From the NCBI GenBank assembly GCA_025757985.1, contig CP107210.1:1-64000 (forward strand): DNA of 64,000 nucleotides, in the 5' to 3' direction. The notes under the pieces were generated by a model. That model did no database searches. It saw only the letters and a program-made list of their open reading frames with translations, and was not told where the DNA came from. Origin of the DNA: Oscillospiraceae bacterium (GTDB lineage: Bacteria; Bacillota; Clostridia; Oscillospirales; Ruminococcaceae). The first letter of the stretch is position 1. Each line of letters opens with the position of its first letter. The position numbers and the translations under genes were made by a program. This document shows positions 15,631 to 23,523 of the stretch, piece by piece.

Positions 15631-17904
15631 ATGAAAAACACCAAGCAAGTCATTGCACTGGCATCTGCTGCCGCACTCAGCGTCAGCGTGCTGGCTGGCT
15701 GCGGCGGTGCTGCGTCCGACGCGACCAGCGAGAGCACCAGTACTGCTACTGCCGAAGCATCCAACACGGCCGCTTCTGATGGCACCCTCGTTCTGGCAGA
15801 GACCGGCTTTGAGGGCAAGTTCAGCCCCTTCTTTGCTTCCTCTGCTTCCGACCAGGATGTCATTGACCTGACCCAGCTAGGCCTGCTGGGCGCTGACCGT
15901 AAGGGTGAAATGATCCTGAACGGCATCGAGGGTGAGACCCGCGAGTACAACGGCACCGACTACACCTACTACGGCACCTCTGACTGCGTTGTCACCGAGA
16001 ATGACGACGGCACCGTCACCTATGATATCAAGCTGCGCGACGACCTGAAGTTCTCTGACGGCGAGCCTGTCACCATCGACGACGTCATCTTCTCGATGTA
16101 TGTTTTCCTTGATCCTACGTATGACGGCTCTGTAACCATGTACTCCACCCCCATCGTTGGTCTGGAGGAGTACCGCAATTCTATGTCCACCCTGTCCAAG
16201 CTGATCGCTGAGGCCGGCGAGGACAACACCGACTACACCAACTTCACCGAAGAACAGCAGAAGGCTTTCTGGGATGCTGTCAATGACGGCGGCGTGAAGT
16301 TTGCCCAGGAGATCGTTGACTATATGATGGCCAACGGTGCTACCGATGTCACCTCCGCCGCTGCCGGCTGGGGCTTTGACCTGCCCGACGGCGCTGATGC
16401 GAAGGCCTTCTTCCTGGCTATCGGCGAGCAGTACGACTGGAGCTTCTCCGCTATGGAGGCTGAGTCCGCCGGTTCTGCCCTGTCTGAGCTGATCCCCGAG
16501 GATGTCTACGCATACTCCACCACCGGTGTCAATGTCGGCAATGCAGTTGCCAACGTTGCCGGTATCGTCAAGACCGGTGATTACAGCATGACGCTGACCA
16601 CCAGCGAGCTGTCCACCACCATGATCTACCAGCTGCAGATGCCCATTGCCCCCCTGCACTACTACGGCGATGAGAGCCTGTACGACTACGACAACAACTC
16701 CTTTGGCTTTGTCAAGGGCGATCTGAGCGGCGTCCGCTCCAAGACCAGCGCTCCTCTGGGCGGCGGTATGTTCACCTTCTCCAAGTACAGCGACGGCGTT
16801 GTCTACCTGGATGCCAACCCCGACTACTTCAACGGCGCACCGAAGGTTGCCCACGTCAACATGAAGGAGACCCAGGAGGCCGATAAGATCACCGGCGTTC
16901 AGGCCGGCACCATCGACATCTCCGATCCTTCCTACTCTCTGGAGGTTGCTGACCAGATCGCCGACATCAACGGCGTCGAGGGTGAGGACGGCCCCGTCAT
17001 CACCACCCGTCTAAAGGATTACCGCGGCTACGGCTACATCGCCCTGAGCGCCAAGAACGTCAACGTCGGCGGCGACCCTGCCTCCCAGGCCTCCAAGGAT
17101 CTGCGCAAGGCCATCATGACCGTCATCGCCGCTTACCGTGATGAGGGCATCGACTCCTACTACGGCGATACCGCTACCGTCATCAACTACCCCATGTCCA
17201 ACACTTCCTGGGCTGCTCCCTCCGTCACCGACGACGGCTACCAGATCGCCTACTCCACCGACGTGGACGGCAACGAGATCTACACCTCCGACATGAAGAG
17301 CGAGGACAAGTACGCCGCCGCTCTGCAGGCTGCCCTGGGCTACTTTGAGGCTGCCGGTTACACCGTCGAGAACGGCCAGATCACGGCTGCCCCCGCCGGT
17401 GCCAAGATGGAGTATCAGGTCAACATCGGTGCTTCCGGCAATGGTGACCACCCCTCCTTCCAGACCCTGACCAACGCTGCTGCCGCCCTCAAGACCATCG
17501 GCTTCACCCTGACTGTCAACGATATGGCCAACGCTTCTGACCTGTTCGCTTCCTATCAGTCCGGCGCTGCCGAGGGCTGGGTCGCTGCCTGGCAGTCCAC
17601 CAATGACCCCGATATGTTCCAGCTGTACCACAGCCAGGGCGCTACCAACTACTACGCCATCAACGATGCCGACCTGGATGAGCTGATCATGGCTGCCCGC
17701 CAGACTACCGACCAGGAGGCCCGCAAGGCCATGTACAAAGAGGCTATGGAGATCATCCTGGATTGGGGTGTCGAGCTGCCCGTCTACCAGCGCAGCGAGG
17801 CTACCATCTTCTCCACCGAGCGTGTCAACATCGACACCATCGCGAAGGATCAGACCCCGTACTGGACCTACAAGTCTGAGCTGAACAACCTCGAGCTGAA
17901 CTAA
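15631..17904 (+). CDS. oppA: Peptide ABC transporter substrate-binding lipoprotein
   Basis: A 757-residue SBP_bac_5-type binding protein. The signal peptide ends with lipobox LAGC (Cys24), then a Ser/Thr/Ala linker. YDIKLRDDLKFSDGEPVTIDDVIFS and FTFSKYSDGVVYLDANPDYFNGAPK are typical of OppA/DppA; the C-terminal part has LYHSQGATNYYAINDADLDELI. It is roughly 150-200 residues longer than common OppA; the extra sequence lies near residues 165-310. Codon choice is strongly biased, suggesting high expression. TAGGAGG precedes the start. It feeds peptides to the OppBCDF machinery downstream. Confidence 0.93.
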   Translation: MKNTKQVIALASAAALSVSVLAGCGGAASDATSESTSTATAEASNTAASDGTLVLAETGFEGKFSPFFASSASDQDVIDLTQLGLLGADRKGEMILNGIEGETREYNGTDYTYYGTSDCVVTENDDGTVTYDIKLRDDLKFSDGEPVTIDDVIFSMYVFLDPTYDGSVTMYSTPIVGLEEYRNSMSTLSKLIAEAGEDNTDYTNFTEEQQKAFWDAVNDGGVKFAQEIVDYMMANGATDVTSAAAGWGFDLPDGADAKAFFLAIGEQYDWSFSAMEAESAGSALSELIPEDVYAYSTTGVNVGNAVANVAGIVKTGDYSMTLTTSELSTTMIYQLQMPIAPLHYYGDESLYDYDNNSFGFVKGDLSGVRSKTSAPLGGGMFTFSKYSDGVVYLDANPDYFNGAPKVAHVNMKETQEADKITGVQAGTIDISDPSYSLEVADQIADINGVEGEDGPVITTRLKDYRGYGYIALSAKNVNVGGDPASQASKDLRKAIMTVIAAYRDEGIDSYYGDTATVINYPMSNTSWAAPSVTDDGYQIAYSTDVDGNEIYTSDMKSEDKYAAALQAALGYFEAAGYTVENGQITAAPAGAKMEYQVNIGASGNGDHPSFQTLTNAAAALKTIGFTLTVNDMANASDLFASYQSGAAEGWVAAWQSTNDPDMFQLYHSQGATNYYAINDADLDELIMAARQTTDQEARKAMYKEAMEIILDWGVELPVYQRSEATIFSTERVNIDTIAKDQTPYWTYKSELNNLELN

Positions 17905-17934
17905 GCTCAACTTACCGTTGTGAAAGCAGGTGAC

Positions 17935-18012
17935 CGCCCGCCAAGGGCGGTTGCTTGCTGTCAAGGCATGGGCGGACCAATGCCCGCCCGCGGGGCGTCG
18001 AGGACGCCGCCC
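17935..18012. repeat. Family A palindrome remnants between oppA and oppB
   Basis: ACCGCCCGCCAAGGGCGGT forms a stem (17935-17953), followed by GCCCGCCCGCGGGGCGTCGA and GGACGCCGCCCCCTAC, the same block seen at 52262 and near 7030. Confidence 0.7.
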
Positions 18013-18031
18013 CCTACAACTGCTAATATGG

Positions 18032-18078
18032 TCGTCCCACTCCCACGCAGTGTTTGCGCGCTGCGTGGGATGGGGATG
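18032..18078 (+). other. Long hairpin between oppA and oppB
   Basis: CCCACTCCCACGCAG and CTGCGTGGGATGGGG pair almost completely around a short loop. No T-run follows. In binding-protein operons such a structure commonly protects the 3' end of the upstream mRNA and yields more binding protein than permease; that role is inferred here. Confidence 0.6.
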
Positions 18079-18144
18079 CCCACATTACGGCATTTCCCTG
18101 CAAAATAAACGCGGTCTAACCGTGCAAGGAAGGAACGAAAACTC

Positions 18145-19131
18145 TTGCGAAATTACATCATCAAGCGTATCGCGCAGTCGGTATTGATCCTGTTCTGTGT
18201 CATGTTCATTATCTACGCGCTGATCCGCAGCCTGCCCAGCTCCTTTGCCGAGACGATGGCAATGCAGCTGGCCCAGGCCCCCGGTGCCAAACCCTATGAG
18301 GAATGGCTGGCCCAGCTCAATGCGGCCTACGGCCTTGACCTGGACATTATCCCCGGCTTCTTCACCTGGCTGAGCAAGGCCGTTGTCGGCAACTTCGGCG
18401 ACAGCTGGAAGTGGAACGTGCCCGCCACCCAGAAATTCACCGAGGTCATCGGCCTGTCTGTCATCATGGGCGGCATCTCCTTTGTGCTGTCCATCGTGAT
18501 CGCCGTGCCCCTCGGCGTGCTGGCTGCCACCAAGCAGTACAGCCGCACGGACTACGTCATCACGGCTGCGGCGCTGGTCGGTATTTCGCTGCCCACCTTC
18601 TTCTTTGCTACGCTGCTCAAGCTGCTGTTCTCGGTCAAGCTCGGCTGGTTCGATCTGTACGGCCTCGTCGGCCGCGACTATGCCCAGCTGGACGCCTGGG
18701 GGCAGTTCTGCGATAAGGCCAACCATCTGGTGCTGCCCATCGCAACGCTGGTCATCGTCTCCATCGGCGGCTATATGCGCTACACCCGCACGAATATGCT
18801 GGAAGTGCTGAACGCGGACTACATCCGCACTGCCCGCGCCAAGGGCCTGTCGGAGCATACGGTCATCTACAAGCACGCCTTCCGCAACACGCTGATTCCC
18901 CTTGTCACCATCATCGGCGGCAGCCTGCCCGGCCTGTTCAGCGGTGCCCTTATCACCGAGACGCTGTTCTCCATCCCCGGCATCGGCTATATTTCCTACC
19001 AGTCCATGGTCGCAGGCGACATCCCCTTCACGATGTTCTACCTGTCCTTCATGGCGGTGCTGACGCTGGCCAGCAACCTGCTGACCGATATCCTGTACGG
19101 CGTGGTTGACCCGCGCGTGCGCATTTCTTAA
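18145..19131 (+). CDS. oppB: Peptide ABC transporter permease OppB
   Basis: A 328-residue inner-membrane permease of the binding-protein-dependent type. It begins MRNYIIKRIAQSVLILFCVMFIIY, the classic first helix of OppB/DppB, and carries the EAA loop NADYIRTARAKGLSEHTVIYKHAFRNTLIP that docks on the ATPases. The start is TTG at 18145, supported by AAGGAAGGAACG upstream and by the family's N-terminus. It follows the oppA gap hairpin and is 20 bp ahead of oppC. Confidence 0.93.
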   Translation: MRNYIIKRIAQSVLILFCVMFIIYALIRSLPSSFAETMAMQLAQAPGAKPYEEWLAQLNAAYGLDLDIIPGFFTWLSKAVVGNFGDSWKWNVPATQKFTEVIGLSVIMGGISFVLSIVIAVPLGVLAATKQYSRTDYVITAAALVGISLPTFFFATLLKLLFSVKLGWFDLYGLVGRDYAQLDAWGQFCDKANHLVLPIATLVIVSIGGYMRYTRTNMLEVLNADYIRTARAKGLSEHTVIYKHAFRNTLIPLVTIIGGSLPGLFSGALITETLFSIPGIGYISYQSMVAGDIPFTMFYLSFMAVLTLASNLLTDILYGVVDPRVRIS

Positions 19132-19151
19132 AGAAAGGAGACTGCACACCC

Positions 19152-20693
19152 ATGAGCGAAAACACGCAGAACCAGAACCCGAAGCAGGAGCAGTACTCCC
19201 TGAACGATGACCGCCGCGTCAAGGTTTTGTCTCCCGGCGCACTGGTCGCCAAGCGGTTCTTCCGCAACCGTCTGGCCGTCGTCGGTCTGTCCATCCTGAT
19301 TGCAATGTTCCTGTTCTCCTTCGTCGGCGGCCTTGTCAGCCCCTACGGCCAGGACGAGCAGTTCTTCACCTACACCCAGATGTCCAAGGAGTTCGTCGGC
19401 GTCACCCGCAACGACACGATGCGTTTTGTCGTGGCCGACGGCCAGAACTTCGGTTCCATCGCCCAGAGCAAGGCCCTCGAAGCCGTGAAGAAGGGCAGCA
19501 CCGAGTTCAACTATAAGGATACTGACTACACCGTCGATATCCAGAGCGACGACTTCTATGTCGTCTACCAGGGCAGCGATGTCATGGGCTATGCCAGCCG
19601 CGACCTTGTCAACGAGGCCGACGGTGCGCCGAAGTTCAGCTTTGACGTCAAGCTGGCCGCCCTGACTGCCATGACGGCAGGGGAGAGCGACTTCACCGCC
19701 GACGGCGTGGACTACACGCTGAACAAGGACGGCGAGATCGCCGCCAATGGCGAGCAGCTGGGTTATGTCAGCCGCTTTGTCGTCTCCGCCGCCGATTCCA
19801 GCATCGTCGTTACCCGCGATTTCAAGGATCGCCTGGAAGAGGCCATCAACGAGAACGCCGATAAGTTCAACTACACCGACGCCGAGGGGAACGAGGCCGA
19901 GTACGATATCGTCTACGATGCCTCCACCAAAGTTTGGTCCGTCAAGCAGATGACCGAGACTTATGTCTACGACCGCTACGCCAGCCCCAGCAAGGCGCAT
20001 TGGCTGGGCACCGACACCAACGGTATGGATATGCTGACCCGCCTGATGTACGGCGGCCGCGTCTCGCTGATCATCGGCTTCATCGTCGTCGTCATCGAGG
20101 CATCCCTGGGTATCCTGATGGGCGGTATCTCCGGCTACTTCGGCGGCTGGGTCGATAACATCATTATGCGTGTTGTCGATGTTTTCTACTGCATCCCTTC
20201 GATGCCGGTCATCATCATCATCGGCGCGGCCATGGACGCCATGCGTGTGGATTCCTGGAAACGTATGCTATACCTGATGCTGATTCTCGGCTTCCTGGGC
20301 TGGCCCAGCATTGCCCGCCTGGTACGCGGCCAGATCCTCTCCCTGCGTGAGCAGGAGTTCATGCTGGCCACCGAGGCCTGCGGCATCAAGGTCTGGCACC
20401 GCATTTTCCGCCACCTGATCCCCAACGTTATCCCGCAGCTTATCGTTACCTGCACGATGGGCCTGGGCTCCACCATCCTGACCGAGGCCACCCTGTCCTT
20501 CCTGGGCCTGGGCGTCAAGTATCCGTTCGCCTCCTGGGGCAACATCATCAACGATGTCAACAACGCCTACGTTATGACGAACTACCTGTTCATCTGGATC
20601 CCCGCCGGTATCTGCCTGCTGCTGACCGTTCTGGGCTTCAACTTTGTGGGCGACGGTCTGCGCGATGCGTTTGACCCCAAGATGAAACGCTGA
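19152..20693 (+). CDS. oppC: Peptide ABC transporter permease OppC with large extracellular insertion
   Basis: A 513-residue permease, about 200 residues longer than ordinary OppC. TM1 lies at about 39-62. A hydrophilic segment of about 205 residues follows (about 70-275), before the conserved HWLGTDTNGMDMLTRLMYGGRVSL and the remaining helices. The EAA loop is ATEACGIKVWHRIFRHLIPN. The insertion contains two or three similar units (EFNYKDTDYTVDI, DFTADGVDYTLN, KFNYTDAEGNEAEYDI), each followed by a GYASR/GYVSR-like turn in the first two. It should face outside, next to the docked binding protein. AAGGAG precedes the ATG. Confidence 0.92.
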   Translation: MSENTQNQNPKQEQYSLNDDRRVKVLSPGALVAKRFFRNRLAVVGLSILIAMFLFSFVGGLVSPYGQDEQFFTYTQMSKEFVGVTRNDTMRFVVADGQNFGSIAQSKALEAVKKGSTEFNYKDTDYTVDIQSDDFYVVYQGSDVMGYASRDLVNEADGAPKFSFDVKLAALTAMTAGESDFTADGVDYTLNKDGEIAANGEQLGYVSRFVVSAADSSIVVTRDFKDRLEEAINENADKFNYTDAEGNEAEYDIVYDASTKVWSVKQMTETYVYDRYASPSKAHWLGTDTNGMDMLTRLMYGGRVSLIIGFIVVVIEASLGILMGGISGYFGGWVDNIIMRVVDVFYCIPSMPVIIIIGAAMDAMRVDSWKRMLYLMLILGFLGWPSIARLVRGQILSLREQEFMLATEACGIKVWHRIFRHLIPNVIPQLIVTCTMGLGSTILTEATLSFLGLGVKYPFASWGNIINDVNNAYVMTNYLFIWIPAGICLLLTVLGFNFVGDGLRDAFDPKMKR

Positions 20694-20712
20694 TTGGAAG
20701 GAGAAACACACG

Positions 20713-21867
20713 ATGGCTAAAAATCAGGACGGATATCTTTCCGCCAAAGAGTCGCGGCGTATCTCCAAGGAAAACCGCCGCATCACCGACCAGTACGAGA
20801 AGCGCCGCAAGCGCCGCAACGTGCCCGAGAGTGAGTACACCACCCAGATGAAGGACCCCGCCAACGCGGTGGAGTTCGATAACCTGCACACCTATTTCTT
20901 CACCGACACCGGCGTCGTCAAGAGCGTCGACGGCGTTTCGTTTGAAGTGCCCATCGGCAAGACCGTCGGCGTTGTCGGTGAATCCGGCTGCGGCAAGTCT
21001 GTCACCAGCCTTTCCCTGATGCAGCTGCTGCAGCGCCCCCAGGGGCAGATCGTCGAAGGCGAGATTCGTCTGAACCTCGGCAATGACAAGGCCTACGACA
21101 TTGCCAAGACCCCGACCGACAAGATGCAGGGCCTGCGCGGCAACTATATCTCGATGATCTTCCAGGAGCCTATGACGAGCCTGAACCCGGTGTTCCGCAT
21201 TGGCGCACAGATCGAAGAGGTCATTGCCCTGCACGAGGGCGAGGGCAAGACAAAAGAGGACATCAAGAAGCGCACCATTGAAATGCTGGAGATGGTCGGC
21301 ATTGCCAACAGTGAGGGTGTCTACGCGATGTACCCCCACGAGCTGTCCGGCGGTATGCGCCAGCGCGTCATGATCGCTATGGCGCTGGCCTGCAACCCCA
21401 AGATCATCATTGCGGATGAGCCGACCACGGCGCTTGATGTGACGATTCAGGCTCAGATTCTGGATCTGCTGCGCAACCTGAAGGACCGCATCAACTCGTC
21501 CATCATGCTCATCACCCATGACCTCGGCGTTATTGCGGAGATGGCCGACTATGTTGTTGTCATGTACGCAGGCCGCGTGGTGGAGAAGGGCACCGTGCAG
21601 GAGATCTTCACCAACCCCAGCCACCCCTACACCATCGGCCTGATGGCCTCCAAGCCGGTTGTCGGCAAAAAGGTCGACCGCCTCTACTCCATCCCCGGCA
21701 AGGTGCCCAACCCGGTCAACATGCCGGACTACTGCTACTTCAAGGACCGCTGCGAGCTGCAGCTGCCCTGCTGCAGCGGCGAGTACCCCTGCGAGATCAG
21801 CCTGTCCCCGACACACAAGGTCAGCTGCTATCGCTATTATGAAGAAAACAGAAAGGCGGGTGAGTGA
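20713..21867 (+). CDS. oppD: Peptide ABC transporter ATP-binding protein OppD
   Basis: A 384-residue ATPase. Walker A is GESGCGKS (about residues 92-99), the signature LSGGMRQRVMIAMAL, and Walker B IIIADEPTTALD. The C-terminal oligopeptide domain has CYFKDRCELQLPCCSGEYPC; such Cys clusters bind an iron-sulfur cluster in some Opp/Dpp ATPases. An unusual highly charged N-terminal extension of about 50 residues (rich in Lys, Arg and Glu) precedes the domain. The next gene starts 3 bp after the stop. Confidence 0.94.
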   Translation: MAKNQDGYLSAKESRRISKENRRITDQYEKRRKRRNVPESEYTTQMKDPANAVEFDNLHTYFFTDTGVVKSVDGVSFEVPIGKTVGVVGESGCGKSVTSLSLMQLLQRPQGQIVEGEIRLNLGNDKAYDIAKTPTDKMQGLRGNYISMIFQEPMTSLNPVFRIGAQIEEVIALHEGEGKTKEDIKKRTIEMLEMVGIANSEGVYAMYPHELSGGMRQRVMIAMALACNPKIIIADEPTTALDVTIQAQILDLLRNLKDRINSSIMLITHDLGVIAEMADYVVVMYAGRVVEKGTVQEIFTNPSHPYTIGLMASKPVVGKKVDRLYSIPGKVPNPVNMPDYCYFKDRCELQLPCCSGEYPCEISLSPTHKVSCYRYYEENRKAGE

Positions 21868-21870
21868 CGC

Positions 21871-22896
21871 ATGGCAAAAGAAAAAATGCTGCCCGAGAAC
21901 GATTACACCCCCGTCACCTACGACCCTCAGTATATTCTGATGGTTAATCACCTCAAGAAGTATTTCCCCATCAAGGGCGGCCTGCTGTCCCAGACTGTAG
22001 GGCATGTCAAGGCCGTTGACGGCGTCACCTTCAACCTGCGCCGCGGCTGCACGATGGGTCTGGTCGGCGAGTCCGGCTGCGGCAAGTCCACGACCGGCCG
22101 CACCATCCTGCGTCTGGGCGGCGATAAGACGGGCGGACAGGTGCTTTTCAACGGCAAGGAGGTCTACGACATGACCCCCGCCGAGATGCGCACCCTGCGC
22201 ACCAAGATGCAGATCATCTTTCAGGATCCGTTCTCCAGCCTGTCGCCCCGTCTGCCGGTCGGCGAGATCATCGGCGAGGCTGTGCGTGAGCACAATCTCG
22301 TCCCGAAGGCGGAATTCAACGATTATATTGATCAGGTCATGGACGACTGCGGCCTGCAGCCCTACCACAAGACCCGCTACCCGCATGAGTTCTCCGGCGG
22401 CCAGCGCCAGCGTATCTGCATCGCCCGTGCCCTTGCCCTGAACCCGGAGTTTGTGGTCTGTGACGAGCCGGTCTCCGCACTGGATGTTTCGATTCAGGCC
22501 CAGATCATCAACCTGCTGAAAAGCCTGCAGGAAAAGCGCAACCTGACCTACCTGTTCATCTCTCATGACCTGAGCGTTGTCGAGCATATCTCCGACACGG
22601 TCGGTGTCATGTACTTGGGCAATCTGGTCGAGTACGGCGAAACGGATGACATCTTTGCCCACCCGCTGCACCCCTACACCAAGGCGCTGTTCTCGGCCAT
22701 CCCCATTCCGGACCCGACTATACGCCGCGAGCGTATTGTGCTGCAGGGCTCCATTCCGTCCCCGGCCAACCCGCCGTCCGGCTGCAAGTTCCATACCCGC
22801 TGCCCCTATGCCACCGAGCGCTGCAAGACCGAGGCACCCAAGCAGCGTGAGGCTGAGCCGGGCCATTATGTGGTCTGCCACCTGTACGACAAATGA
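21871..22896 (+). CDS. oppF: Peptide ABC transporter ATP-binding protein OppF
   Basis: A 341-residue ATPase that pairs with OppD. Walker A is GESGCGKSTTGRTIL, the signature FSGGQRQRICIARAL, and Walker B FVVCDEPVSALD. The C-terminus has GCKFHTRCPYATERC plus a final Cys, the same Cys pattern as OppD. The 3' end overlaps the next small gene by 4 bp (ATGA). Confidence 0.95.
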   Translation: MAKEKMLPENDYTPVTYDPQYILMVNHLKKYFPIKGGLLSQTVGHVKAVDGVTFNLRRGCTMGLVGESGCGKSTTGRTILRLGGDKTGGQVLFNGKEVYDMTPAEMRTLRTKMQIIFQDPFSSLSPRLPVGEIIGEAVREHNLVPKAEFNDYIDQVMDDCGLQPYHKTRYPHEFSGGQRQRICIARALALNPEFVVCDEPVSALDVSIQAQIINLLKSLQEKRNLTYLFISHDLSVVEHISDTVGVMYLGNLVEYGETDDIFAHPLHPYTKALFSAIPIPDPTIRRERIVLQGSIPSPANPPSGCKFHTRCPYATERCKTEAPKQREAEPGHYVVCHLYDK

Positions 22897-23165
22897 AAAA
22901 GCATGAACCCTTTGAGGACGATGGGCATACCATCGCCGATATGAACGGCATCGGCCCTGCGCCGATGCTGCGCCCCCACCGCCGAAAGGCGGCCCAGCCC
23001 CCGGAGCCGGCCAATGACCGCCCGTGGGAGCAGGAGCCGGAATGGACCGCCAAGGAAAAGCTCTGGGCGGTTCTGGGCGTGCTGAAGGCCACCCTGCTCA
23101 TCGCCGGAGTCTATCTGGCCGGGCTGGGTGTGCTGCTGGCCGCTTTGTTCCTGCTGTGGAGATGA
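22893..23165 (+). CDS. Small single-pass membrane protein, unknown
   Basis: A 90-residue protein with a polar, proline-rich N-terminal 50 residues and one C-terminal membrane helix (about 58-88, VLKATLLIAGVYLAGLGVLL). I do not recognise it. The 4-bp overlap with oppF and the shared terminator make it the last member of the opp operon, perhaps an accessory or assembly subunit. Confidence 0.65.
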   Translation: MKKHEPFEDDGHTIADMNGIGPAPMLRPHRRKAAQPPEPANDRPWEQEPEWTAKEKLWAVLGVLKATLLIAGVYLAGLGVLLAALFLLWR

Positions 23166-23178
23166 ATATAAAATAAAA

Positions 23179-23217
23179 AGGCATGTACGATTGGATCGGT
23201 CGTACATGCCTTTTTTG
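23179..23217 (+). terminator. Rho-independent terminator of the opp operon
   Basis: GGCATGTACGA and TCGTACATGCC form a perfect 11-bp stem with a 9-nt loop and are followed by TTTTTT. Confidence 0.94.
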
Positions 23218-23228
23218 CGGTCAGAAAA

Positions 23229-23263
23229 CAAAAACCGCTCAAAGCCTTGCGGCTTCAAGCGGT
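23229..23263 (-). terminator. Terminator of the tRNA-Lys gene
   Basis: On the minus strand ACCGCTTGAAGCC, loop GCAA, GGCTTTGAGCGGT, then TTTTTGTTTTC. Confidence 0.85.
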
Positions 23264-23265
23264 CT

Positions 23266-23341
23266 TGGTGCGCCTGCAGGAACTCGAATCCTGGACCCTC
23301 TGATTAAAAGTCAGATGCTCTACCAACTGAGCTACAGGCAC
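23266..23341 (-). tRNA. tRNA-Lys (anticodon TTT)
   Basis: A 76-nt cloverleaf on the minus strand. The acceptor stem pairs GTGCCTG with CAGGCGC (one G-U), CCA is encoded, the D arm contains TAGCTCAGTTGGTAGAGCA, the anticodon loop CTTTTAA shows anticodon TTT, and the T arm has GGATTCGAGTCC. It has its own promoter and terminator. Confidence 0.97.
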
Positions 23342-23373
23342 ATCTATTATGCTGTGCGAATCACAGCTTCAAT

Positions 23374-23402
23374 ATTATAGCAGTCTCGCTGCAAATTGTC
23401 AA
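23374..23402 (-). promoter_or_regulatory. Consensus promoter for tRNA-Lys
   Basis: On the minus strand TTGACA (23397-23402), 17-bp spacer, TATAAT (23374-23379): a full match to the SigA consensus, as expected for a strong stable-RNA promoter. Confidence 0.9.
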
Positions 23403-23454
23403 TATGGTTGGCAAAAGATTTTGCCGGAATTTGCCCGTCTTTGCCGCAAGCCAC

Positions 23455-23483
23455 TTGCCAAACACGCCGCGGCGCGGTATAAT
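23455..23483 (+). promoter_or_regulatory. SigA-type promoter for aspS
   Basis: TTGCCA (23455-23460), 17-bp spacer, TATAAT (23478-23483). The leader is only about 35 nt, so there is no room for a T-box. Confidence 0.8.
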
Positions 23484-23523
23484 ACTTATTTAGAAAACTA
23501 TAACCGTAAAGGGGACTGGAAAT

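Noticed and set aside
20638..22881. A very long open frame antisense to oppD/oppF (about 747 codons); similar long antisense frames lie over pepF, aspS, the malQ lipoprotein region and rpoA
   Set aside because: They mirror well-identified genes on the other strand and arise from GC-rich codon use; the translations have no recognisable domain and no ribosome-binding site.
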